A stretch of 64,000 nucleotides of DNA, from NCBI GenBank assembly GCA_016858145.1, contig JAEHOE010000009.1:868001-932000 (forward strand), read 5' to 3'. The position numbers and the translations under genes are program-made. Positions 35,966 through 46,902 of this stretch are shown one piece after another. Positions within the stretch are counted from its first letter, which is position 1. Every line of letters starts with the position of its first letter. This DNA is from Edaphochlamys debaryana (Eukaryota > Chlorophyta > Chlorophyceae > Chlamydomonadales). The notes beneath the pieces were generated by a model that saw nothing but the letters and a program-made list of their open reading frames with translations, was not told the origin of the DNA and searched no databases.

Positions 35966-37750
35966 CTAAACCAGCAGCAGCAGCGCTGCACCCACAGCAG
36001 CAGTCAGCGCCAGGAGCACACCGGGCGGCAGCAGCGGCGCCAGGCGCTGGGCGGAGCCGGGGCTCGGAGAGCCCGACTCAGTGCTCGGTCCGTTGGCCGT
36101 ACGACACATGGGCAGAGCCGCGTTGGGGTCACTCACTGTGGGGTGGGGAAGGAAAGACGTGCGCGGTGCGTGGGGGGCAGGCGTCAGTGTATCGGGATAG
36201 GGTGAGTCGGGAGCTAGGGGACTAGCGGCTGATTAGGGGAGAACGCCGAGAAACGTGCAAGGCCTCCGAGGGGATGCGGACGGCAAGCGAGGGGGCAAGG
36301 GACCAGTGGCATGCTCAAGCCCAGCTGCGGCCTAGCGCTTACTGGCGGTCATTGTGAGCGGGCAGCTGCCGTCATAGGCGACCGCCGCATTGGCGCAGCG
36401 CGCCAGGCACGCAGAGGCGTAGGCCTGGGCGTGGGGAGTTGGCGGGGTCGGCAACATAGGGGGCGAGGTAGGCCCTAGTAGCCAAGCAGAATCCAGGCCC
36501 ACGTGCTTATGCCCCCCTTAGTCTGCGCGGGGCCCTTTCCGCCTGCCATCCAGACCCCGATCCCACCGTTCCGTCCACTGCACACACGGCCTCCGCGGGC
36601 CCCGGCGCAGGGCAGTTGCAGGCGGCGGATCCAGAGGTGGCCGAGGGCCGCGGGGGACACTCTCCGTAGCATGCAGCCGCGATGCCGGAACAGACCGTCG
36701 CGCACGGGCTGCGGGTCTGTTGGGAGGACGGAGGGGCAGGGGGTTGCTTGTTCAATTTGGCCACGCAAGTTGGCTTCACCAGCACCTGCACCTTCACAGC
36801 TGGGCTTGGCCCGAGAACAAAGACGCACTAGTTGCACGGGCTGCGGGTCTGTTGGGAGCATGGGATGGAGGGAGGGGCGTGCGGCATTGCTGTACGCAGT
36901 TGGCCGCTGCCGCGGCTTTGCTCTCGTCGCCTCCAGCCAAACACCCCTGCACTGCCACTGCCACTGCCACTGCCTCTCCTCTCCTCACCTCTCCGTCCGT
37001 ACCGCACACGTAGCGGGCGTTGGAGCGGCATGCCTCGTAGGGGTTACCGGCCATCATGCAACCCGACCAGGCGGCTGGGCGGGGTGGAGGCGAGCAGGAA
37101 ATTAATTGCGTTGAGGGAGGGAGGTTGGAGGCAGGGCGAGCACGGCCGTACGACAGCAAAGGTCTGGGCGGGAGGGCCCGAACGAAGGGCCGCACCCAGC
37201 ACGCACCCGCCCTTCGTCACCCTTAGTCAGGCTATCACGGGGACGGATTGACTTACTAATGTTGGCGCACGGCCCCCGGTGCCTCAATCCCACGCCCACT
37301 AGGTCGGGATCGCAGGCACTGGCGCGCGTCTATGGGTGGGGCAGCGGAAAAACCCGCGGGCAAGGGTTGCGGAATGCGCCAATGTAAAGGAGCTTCGCCG
37401 CAATACGGTGCGGTAGAGCGAGCGCTTCGGACGCCCATCGGTCGACCCACGCCCATCCGTCGACCCACAACGAGCATCCGGATGGGTGGGCTGCGCGGCC
37501 GTCTCACTGCCCCTGCCCCCCCCCCTGCCCCAGCACCGGCCCCTGCCCTCTCACCGGCCGTCCGGGCCGCACACGGGCCCCGAGGCGCCCGAAGCACACA
37601 GGGCGGAGGACTGGTCGTTCAGCCTGGCCCCGCACGTGGGCAGTACGGCCCGAGGCGCGGTACAGAAGGTACACGCCGTACAGCCGGTGGTGTCACAGTA
37701 GGCTACGGGAGGACAGGTGGCAGCACTGTCTCAGATGTCGCGGTGTGAGA

Positions 37751-37802
<52 letters not shown>

Positions 37803-40800
37803 GTTCCGGACTGTGCATGAGCCAAACTTGCTCCAGGCCTTGCTCAGCCTACCCCGCCACCGACCCGAACCCACCTGCCTCCGGGTTGCACTTGCCCCAA
37901 TAAGCAATGCCCGCGCTGACGCACTTCGCGAGACACTCAGAGGAGTATGTCTGTCGGAAGAGGATGGCAGACGGCAGGCGCGGCACCGTGACGCAAGGGC
38001 ATAGCCAAGACCAAAACTCTGCCATCTGCAGTCTCAGCCCGACACACACCACTGCGCAGTCGTTTGCAGTCACAGGCAAAGCCCCCATCCACACTGACAA
38101 TCCCGGCTGAGCCCCCACGCCCACGCACTCACCGTTCCGTTCACCGCGCACACGGGCGAGCCTCCCTCCGCACAGCCGCAAGAGCCCAGGCTGGCGCCCG
38201 CGGCAAGCTTGGGCGTTGGTGGCTCCGGGCAGGAACCCTTGCAGACCACCGTCACATAGGCGGCCTCAGCCTCATTCGGATTCCGGTAGGTCTGCCGTGC
38301 AGACGAGGAACAAGGAGCCAGCAGGCGGCGGGCGGGGAGGCTTAGCAGCTGACAGGCAACAGAACAGCGGCCTGATCGAGAAACTCCCGTGGTCCTCGCT
38401 CCCGTGCACTCACAACGCCATCAGCTCCACAGGCGGGGTCCCTGTACACCTCAATCCCAGTCAAGAGGCGGCCTGTGGCACGGCAGGGGGTACGCAGCAC
38501 ATGAGCAGACCGAAGGGTCCGGACAAACGACGCATGCACTACACGCACGGCGGTACAACGCTAGCTCAGCCCAGGACTACTGAGGCTAAGCCGCGCCAGG
38601 GCGATTGAGGGCCCGGCCACCTCGCTTGTGGCCGATGGTGGGGAGCTTTTCCTGCCCTGACCCCTCCAACCGCCGAGTGGACCACGCGCGTGGTCTCACG
38701 TTGCGTAGCTGATTACGTGGCTACGGCCATGACTAATCACTGGAGCGCGCTCGCTTGCAGCCCGGAGCGCGGAGCCACGCACGGCGACGGCTACGGCCGA
38801 TCCGCCACTCGTCTAATGACCTCCCATCGCACTCACTCGGGTCCGCGCACCGGCCCATGTGCACCGAGGGCTGTGTACGGCATGCGTCACCGCACGGGGT
38901 CCAAAAGGTCTGGGGGATGCGTGGGGGAAGGCGCAGTGGAGGGCGGGAGATGGAGGGTGAGGGTTGATGCCGCACCATACGCCTCCCTAACCCCTGGCAA
39001 GCTTGGATCGCGCCCTGCCTTGCGCCTTCGCTTCGCGTCAGTGCCTCCCACGGTTCCAAGCCATTGTAAGTACTTCAGCCTTTACGGGTACTTCAGCCCC
39101 TCCCCACCCGACCCTGACTTCATCCCAGCCTTACCTTTCCGTCGGGGCCGCACATGGGATGAGAACCCGTGGGGCCACTGCAGCACGCCGGGGCCGAGGA
39201 AACGTTGCGGCAAGCGCCTCCGTACGACGGGGCGATTCCCGTACAGTTGGCCGTACAGGTGTTGGGGTATGTCTGAGGGGCGGGCAAGTGGTTGGCAGAG
39301 CCACATAACGAAGTCATCTAGTTGGCGCCTCTCGCGATCACGCTAAGCGCCCTTGAGCCCAGGGTACCCGAAAGGAAGACACGTTGCACGCTGTCCTGGT
39401 TCGCCCACCTTCCCATCAATCCCGCACACCGGGCAAGAGTCCAGGGGGCAGGCCCCGCCCGCACAGCCAGCTGGGTGCGAGAGACGGGGGGGAGGCGTGG
39501 GGGCGGGGAGGAGGTCAGGAGGTCAGGAGCCGGGGTCGGGTTTAGAACAGGAGTGCCAGGCAAGCGAGTGCACAAGGGCACGGCACGGCTCGGGGCCGGG
39601 TCTTACGCACGGTCCACTGACTAAGAGGGCTGTATGGGGTCGCCCGCCCCCCACCCGCACTTGGGGACATGCGGCGCCCCTAGCGATACCACGCGCTCGT
39701 GCGCTGCCTTCCGTGCTGCGAGCGAGATCCCTTCGTCTGGCAGCCCCGACCCGAGAGCGCAACCCTAGGCAGCCTCGCCCAAAGCGCGCTGCCTGGGCGA
39801 TGCCGACCAAACCCTGACGGCGCTACGCCTCCCCCCTACCCCTCGCTCCATGCAACACCTGGGGGCCGTTCCAGCGCACACACCTGGGTCGGCGCATGGG
39901 CCCTCGTGTGCAGTCGAAACGTTCAGTGACTGGGCAAAGCAGAAGCTAGGATAGGTCTGCAGGTTGGGGCGGCACAAGAAGATGCACAAGCAGGAGTTGG
40001 GAAACTCTGTGCACGCACGGGGTACACGCGAGGTGACTAGTAACTTGACACTAAACATACCCTGCGCAAGGAGGGCTGGACGAGCTAAAGACGACAGTTG
40101 CTTGCACGTACCTTTCCGTCCGTACCACACATGGGGTCGTACACTGAGTCACAATAGTAGTACAGGGTAGGGGTAGGGGCAGGCGAGCCTGGCGGAGGAC
40201 ATAGAGGTTAAGACGGGTTGAGAGGCAGTGGGACCCTGCAAGACAAAGTCCCCTCCAAGAGCCTGCTGCAATAAACGCCCCTTTCATAGCCCGCCTCACC
40301 GGGAGCCGGGCAGGGTGTCGCGGGGTAGCCGATTGTAGCTGGGAACGCCAGGGACACGTTTGCCGCTCTGGCGTAGCATTCGTTCGTGTAATTCTGCGGT
40401 CAATGCAGAAAGAAGAGTGTGGTGGGTTCGGCGGCACACAGAGAGGGCGAGAGTGTCAACTGGAGTGTCGACCGCATCCCGCGCGCAGTGCCCACGTGCT
40501 GCGTGGTGATCCGGTGTGCGGAGGCATGCCGGGCTTGTACGGCAGATGAGTCAAAACTCAGAACGAGCTCTGCCGCCTACCGATTCTCACCCCGTCGACA
40601 GCGCCGTCAGAGCAAGCGTGACTGCGTGAGCGAGGCCCCTGTCAGGGAGGCTCCCCTCCCGCTTACCCCGACCCCCGCCCCCGCCCCAAACCGAAACCCC
40701 CTTGCCCCTTGGCCCCAAACACAGCAGCAGCGGGCCCCTCAGCTAATCAGCCACCCACCAAGTCGGCGTCACTCCACCGCGCCTATTCGCTACAGCTACT

Positions 40801-41768
40801 GTCCAACCCACCGCCGCCGCTCCGCCTGCCCGCCCGATCCGCAGCTCCGCCCGATTCTACCAGGTAGGGTCTCCCCAGGAACCCACCTTGCCGTCGGCAC
40901 CGCATGCGGTCTGTTCAATGGTGGAGCAAGGGGGAAGACCACCGGTACCGGCCACAATCGGCTGGGGCACACCGGCTCGGATAGCGGGCGGAGCGGAGCC
41001 TACGAGTCCAGGATGATTACTCATGAGCACATCTGGAGCCATTATCGAGAGACGTCTGCGCAGGGGTCGGAGGCCCTGCCCTTCCGCCTTGCAGCCTCTC
41101 TAAGCCCCTCGGTGGTCTAGCCCCCCGCCCGACACGCACCTGGCGCAGCGCAGGTCCCCCAGGTAGGCGACAGTGGCGCCAGCGTCGCGGAAGAGGCAGG
41201 GGTTCATGTAGGTCTGGAGGGGAGGGAGGGGACATGGAGGAGGGAGGGAGCGAATACGGGGGTGTGCAAGAGGAGGTGAAGCGGGGATCGGGGGGGAGGT
41301 GCCGGGCGGGGGACGTGGGCGCGCGTGACCGGGGCAAATGCAGGGTAACTGCAGCGCCGAAGTCCAGGTCCAAGCGGGCTTGACAACGAGGCTTTATATG
41401 TGAAACAAGTCGAGGATGAGAGCGAGAACTGGCGATAGTGGCGCCCTCGGGCTGTCGAGGCCTTGCAAAGCCCGTGGCCCCCGGAAACCGGCGGCACGCG
41501 CCTCCCCCCCGGCGGGGCCCGACGCACCTGGCCGTCGGACCCGCAAACCGTGAGCACGTAGGACGCCGCGTTCGCGCACATCCGGTCCGTTTGCGCCTCG
41601 GCTGCAGGAAGGAAACAGAGGCAGCCCGTGGAATGCGTTGAAAGGGGCGGCGGGTGCGATCGAAGGAATTTCCGGCGGGAAGCTGCACGCACCGCCAAAC
41701 AGCAGGACGGCTGCAAGCGCAGCAGCCACCGTCAGCACATATGCAGTCCACTTTCTTCCTCGCGCCAT
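35966..41768 (-). CDS. Kazal-like GPI-type paralogue with disrupted reading frame
   Basis: Exons: 41768-41693, 41601-41528, 41213-41140, 40999-40887, 40393-40300, 40188-40112, 39956-39884, 39470-39409, 39272-39135, 38909-38837, 38472-38414, 38291-38133, 37950-37875, 37702-37555, 37329-37257, 37074-36989, 36716-36567, 36424-36343, 36135-35966 (TAG). The 19-exon plan, signal peptide (MARGRKWTAYVLTVAAALAA) and tail (PPGVLLALTAAVGAALLLLV) match the upstream paralogue and the array gene. Exon 3 has one extra base near 41155, inside the CTGGGG-GCCTGC segment, compared with the other two genes. This shifts the frame and runs into a stop in exon 4. The donor after exon 14 leaves phase 2, as in the 27892-33630 gene. 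It is either a decaying gene, or contains sequence errors, or uses unusual splicing. Its promoter and ATG are the piece duplicated in the adjacent array. Confidence 0.8.
36831..36860 (-). repeat. Copy of the exon-17 acceptor edge
   Basis: The sequence GCACGGGCTGCGGGTCTGTT at the real acceptor (36701-36720) is repeated about 130 bp upstream in transcript direction, together with part of the intron. This shows the exon-edge duplication also occurs in the Kazal-like genes. Confidence 0.85.
37751..37801. repeat. (GAT)n microsatellite
   Basis: An uninterrupted run of about 17 GAT triplets in intron 13 of the 35966-41768 gene. The equivalent place in the 27892-33630 gene has only two copies. Confidence 0.95.
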
Positions 41769-44700
41769 GCTTGCGTGCACAGAGGGCTCCTGTGCAATGT
41801 ACGCAGCTCGACGTGCGTACAGTTCTGCGTGTTTGACTGAGCCCTGCGCTGTAGAATACTGATCGTGGGGATAAAACACTTGGAATGCGTGTTGCCAAGT
41901 AAGGCATCGTGGCCGAGCGGTCCTGAGCACCAAGGTCGGTCTGAGAGGTCGGTCGTAAGAAGCCGGGCCCTGACGGGTGCAACCACCTGTTGTGTTAATA
42001 AGCAGAAGAATGCTGCAAGGGGAAGTCGCTTGACGCTTGATTGTCACCGCCGTCGCGCCCTCGCCGTGCCACGCCCATCCCCCCGCAGGCCCCCACCACC
42101 CCCGCCGGCCCCACATGTTCTCCCATCGACGCAATGGACTTCAGGCCGCAAGCCCCCTCCCGTTTTGCCCCGACCTCCCAGCGCTCCACCCCAGTTAGCC
42201 GAACACCCGACCCGACTATCAAGATGTCCATGTCCCGTTCGGTGTGGCCATGGCTGGCGGACGGGTCAACGATGTCTCGAGCGCGATGGGACATAACTGA
42301 GCCTCCAATTACAGACCGGGCCCCCTGCTGTAGGATCGGTGCATGTCTGTGGGAGACAACAGCTTAACCCCCTCGCAGCGCGGCCTCCCAACCTGAACAC
42401 CGCTAGGCCCATGCGAACCTGGGCGACCCCTGCCAGGCCCTATGGCCCCGCCGACACATGCGGCTCAATGTGGCACCGATGCAGGTACTTGCGAGCGGAA
42501 GCCCAAACCCCGCCCGTCATTGGGCTACGGGTTCTTGCGGAGCCGTGCCGCATCCAGCCGTCGTCTGCCTCCCGGGGCAGGTTCGTTCCCCTGCCCCCCT
42601 TCAGTCGGGCCCTATGACGACAACGAGGCTCTTGGGTGCACGCGAGCACAGTGGACACGTATACGCACAGGCAGATTTGACGCATGACAAGCAACATAAT
42701 CCCTAAGGTCCGGAAGAGGGCTGAAGGCACCAACATAAGAACACGCATAGAGAAGTGACGGCTGAAGCTTAACGGGGTAATCCCGCGCAAGGGCGGCTTA
42801 AGGGGCTTCGCCCGCCTGTACGTGTCACGCCAGGGGATCAGCCCCCAATCAAGGATAGAAGAGGTTCACGCACAAAAGACAGAGAGGGGCATTGTCCAAA
42901 CCGGTACAGAGCTCACTTCCGCACCAAAAGATGGGAGAACATCAAGAAGGCATGTAATGAAGTAAGGGCAGGGCTTAGTAGCAGACACACGCCGTACTAA
43001 GTTTTAGTCTCTCGCAACATGGCATGCATCCTTTATCGCTCGCAGCAGCAGAAAAACGCCAAACTATGTGGCCCCTTGCTTCAAGGCTGGATCGACAAGC
43101 ACATGGGCGGTCACCGAAATACCAGAAGCCCAAGAACCGCATTCGATGAGCCCCACACCACAAATGCCGCCAACAAACAATACAACGGTTGCAGGTTCGT
43201 TCACTTTCTGTTGTGTTCCGCCCTAGGCCACCCGCCTCGGCGCTGCACCCGCAGCCGTGGCCCTCGCCTCCGATCTAGGTCCGAAGATCTTGCTTGTGTC
43301 ATGACACTGCCTGTACCCCTGTCTAAACCAGCAGCAGCAGCGCTGCACCCACAGCAGCCGTCAGCGCCAGGAGCAGACCGGGCGGCAGAAGCGGCGCCAC
43401 GTGCTGGGCGGAGCCGGGGCTTGAAGAGCCAGGCTCAAAGGTTCTGGGGCTGTTGCTGCCCCTTGTCCAGCCGCACATGGGAAGCGCCACGTTGGGGTCA
43501 GTCACTGCGGGCGGGGAGAGGAGTGCGGCGTGCGAAGGAGGGGGTTGCGTGGGTGTGCGAGTTCGGAGGGGACTTGCCGCGGATCCGGAATGACCGTCGT
43601 CGGGGCGGAAAACAAACCGGCAAGGGCAACACATGCTAGCACGCCAAGTATCGTTATATGCCTTTCATGGATGGCCCGCCCCGTCCCTTGCTTTCCATCC
43701 CCGCCGCGGCCCCGCGCTTACTGGCGGTCATTGTGAGCGGGCAGCTGCCGTCGTAGGCGACCGCCGCATTGGCGCAGCGCGCCAGGCACGCAGAGGCGTA
43801 GGTCTGCGTGTTGCGGTGCGTGTTTGCAAGCAACAGACGTGGCATGAAGACGACGGGTGTGAGGGATGCAAGTATTGTCCAGGAAGAGCCCATCCCCTGA
43901 CCCAGGTTCCTGGCCACCTGCCACATGCCTCTCGCACGTACGGCAGAATCCCACATGGCACCCTGCTGCAGTAGTACCGTATCTGCTCTCCCCGCCCGCC
44001 ACCGGACCCCGCCCCACCGTTCCGTCCACCGCACACACCGCCTCCGCAGGACCCGGCGAGGGGCAGTTGCAGGCGGCGGAGGCGGCATCGAAAGTGGACT
44101 CGTTGAAGGGCCGCCTGGGGCAACTGCCACGGCATGCCGCCGCCGTGCCGGTGCAGATTGCGTAGCAAGGGTTGTCCCAGGCCTGCGGACGGTGGGGTTC
44201 GGAATGAGCACCAGGCCCATCCAGCAGCACCAATCCATGAGCATGAGGCAAAGGCGTCGCAGGCAAGACAGGACAGGGCAGCCAAGCATGGTGTTGATCG
44301 GGACTGCTGCGCATGCCCTCGTCACACATTCCCCTCTCTCCCACCCATCACGAATTCCTCCCACCCATTGCAATCGCACTTGCTGCTTCCCGGACCGGAG
44401 CTGTATGTTGCGCCCTCAATTCGCAGCCCAGCAGGTTCATTCCCCACTGACCTCTCCGTCAGCCATGCACACAGGGTAGCCTGAGCGAATTGTAGCTGCT
44501 TCGCATGCCGCGAAGCCAGGTGAGACAAAACAGCTCCGCACGGCATCTGAACGGAGGGGCGGCGGAAAGGAGCAAGAAAGCAACGAAGGAAGGAAGGAAG
44601 TTCTGGGCGGAGCGAGGCAATGAAAGAAAGGAGGGAAGATGGCGCCCGTCAACCTCCAACACCCGCCACCCCGGACCCCATCGCCAACCTGCACCGGTGA

Positions 44701-46897
44701 CGGTGCGTCCCCGTCAGACAGTTGCTGCTGCTGGTTGCGGGCCTGATGGACTGTGAGGACTCACCGTCGTTAGCGCACGCCCCCCGGTGCTTCAGCCCCA
44801 CGCCCACGAGATCGGCCTCACAGGCACTGGCGCGCGTCTGTGGGCGGGGGCGGGGGAGTGCGGCGGTGGATGGAAACGCGATTACAACTGTGTATGCTGT
44901 GATGTGAAAACCGGGAGACGGCGGGCCCCTGCTGACTGGTTCCAGTTGCATCGCTTCGGCCCCTGCATGGGTGCGTGGGCTGCGCGGCGGCCACAACCTC
45001 CTGTCAGGCCCCGGCCCGGCCCCGGCCCTTGCTGCCCCTGCCCCTGCCCCTGCCCCTGCCCCCGCCGGCGCTGCCCCGGCACCGGCCCGTGCCCCTGCCC
45101 TCTCACCCGGCGGTCCGGGCCGCACACGGGCCCTGAGGCGCCCGCAGCGCACAAGGCGGAGGACTGGTTGTTGTACCTGCCGCCACATGTGGGCAGTACG
45201 GCCCGCGGTGACGAGCAGAAGGTGCATGCCGTACAGCCGGTGGTGTCACAGTAGGCTACGGGAGGACAAGTGGCAGCACTGACTCAGATGACGCGGCCTG
45301 TCATTTTCATGACTCACATCGCCTTGCTCCTTCCGCCCACACTCACCTGCTTCCGGGTTGCACTTGCCCCAGTAAGCAATGCCCGCGCCGACACAATTCG
45401 CGAGACACTCAGAGGAGTAGGTCTGGCGGATGGGGGTGAGGGCCGAGCGAAGGCAGGGCACAAGCCAGGTGAGAGGGCAGGTGTGGCAGGCTCATGGGGT
45501 AGGGACAGGGGCACCCCGAAGATGTGCCGTACTTCTTCTGTACGGCATCTTCATCTCCCGCGTAACTCGGTACCTCCCACACCCATACCCACTCACCGTT
45601 CCGTTCACCGCGCACACGGGCGAGCCTCCCTCCTCGCAGCCACACGAGCCCAGGCTGGCGCCCGCGGCGGCAAGCTTGGGCGCTGGCGGCACCGGACAGG
45701 GGCCGCTGCAAACCACCATCACACCGACGCTCTCTGCCTCAAGCTTGCTCGGATATGACTGGCGTACAGACCGGTAAGGGGCGGTAAGAGGCGGCGGGTG
45801 GGGTGGCTCAGAACCTCAGAAGCCAACACAACCGTCGAGGGCAGGTGGCGGCACATCGTGGAGGCTTCAGTGCATCCTGCTCCCGTGCACTCACAATGCC
45901 ATCTGCTCCGCACACAGGCCTGGCGGGTGGTCCAAACTTGAAGAGGCGGCCTGAGGTGAGGGACGATCGGGTGTGCGCCCAGGGATGGCATCTGCTTGCA
46001 GGGAAGGGTGCCGGGTGACGTGCACGTGGGCTTCGCCGCTCCGATTTGGGGCAACGAGGATTGGATGGTGGAAAGGGATCGGATGGATGGGACGCAGCTC
46101 AAAGGTGGCCACAGGGCCCCACCACACCGCCAAGCATGGCTGAATTGACATCGGCGCGGGACCGCCCGCCACCCCATGTTGTCCAAATTGTCCCCGCACC
46201 CACTCGCGTCGGCGCATGGGCCGATGTGCACCGAGGGCTGTGTACGGCATGCGTCACCGCACGGGGTCCAGAAGGTCTGGAAGAGGAGGAGGGCGCAGCG
46301 GAGGTTAGATGAAGCAGGGAGCAAACGTGGGTGCCGCCACGCGCCCATGCGCAGAGCGCGTGACTGGTGCGAGGGACCAATTGGCTCAGCCTCAGCTCAG
46401 GCCCCCGCTTCCCTGCCCTCCCGTGTACCCTTGTTCTGGACATACGGTTCGCGTTTGTCTCCTGTTCCCTACCACCTATGCCGTTGCTTAAGCCTGACCT
46501 TTCCGTCGGGGCCGCACATGGGATGAGAACCCGTAGGGCCCGTGCAGCTGGCTGGGTCGGAGGATGCGTTGCGGCATGCGCCTCCGGTGTAGTACACTCC
46601 CGTACAGTTGGCCGTACAGATATTGGGGTACGTCTGAGGGACATCAAAACCAGTTAAATAGCTGGCCTCCCGGAAGAAAGGCCGGACTCAAGGCAAGGCC
46701 AGACCTCGACCCACCTGGCCATCGTAACCGCATACGGGGCAGACTTCAACGGGGCAGGCCGCACCGGTGCATCCACCTGGGGAGAGGGGCGGGGTGCGGA
46801 GGGGGGAGGGTAGGGAGTGATGAGGGGTGTAAAGGGCGGCAACACGCACGTGGCGACTGGCCCAGCCGTGGGTAGGAGGGCACAAGGTTGCTTGCAG
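41764..46897. repeat. 5.13-kb tandem unit 1
   Basis: Unit 1 runs from the start codon of the 35966-41768 gene through its 5' flank, the spacer, and exons 19 to 8 of a truncated Kazal-like gene into intron 7. It ends with the bases TGCTTGCAG before the next copy of GCCATGCTTGCG. It matches units 2 and 3 almost base for base. Confidence 0.95.
41769..42242 (-). promoter_or_regulatory. 5' flank duplicated in the array
   Basis: This is the 5' flank of the 35966-41768 gene. Two further copies (46903-47373 and 52041-52514) sit in front of the truncated genes at 43323-46902 and 48454-52040, and would direct transcription into them. A 3-bp deletion near 47053 marks unit 2. Confidence 0.7.
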
Positions 46898-46902
46898 GCC
46901 AT
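43323..46902 (-). pseudogene. 5'-truncated Kazal-like gene fused to a captured promoter (unit 1)
   Basis: Exons equivalent to 8-19 are intact: 46776-46715, 46633-46499, 46276-46204, 45950-45895, 45758-45597, 45422-45347, 45255-45107, 44837-44765, 44546-44452, 44182-44018, 43803-43722, 43504-43323 (TAG). The tail is PPGLLLALTAAVGAALLLLV. Exons 1-7, with the signal peptide, are missing. Instead, the ATG at 46902-46900 belongs to the duplicated flank and reads into leftover intron 7 (MACKQPCALLPTAG). That frame passes through exon 8 out of the Kazal frame, so no normal secreted product is expected. It could still be transcribed from the captured promoter. Confidence 0.82.
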
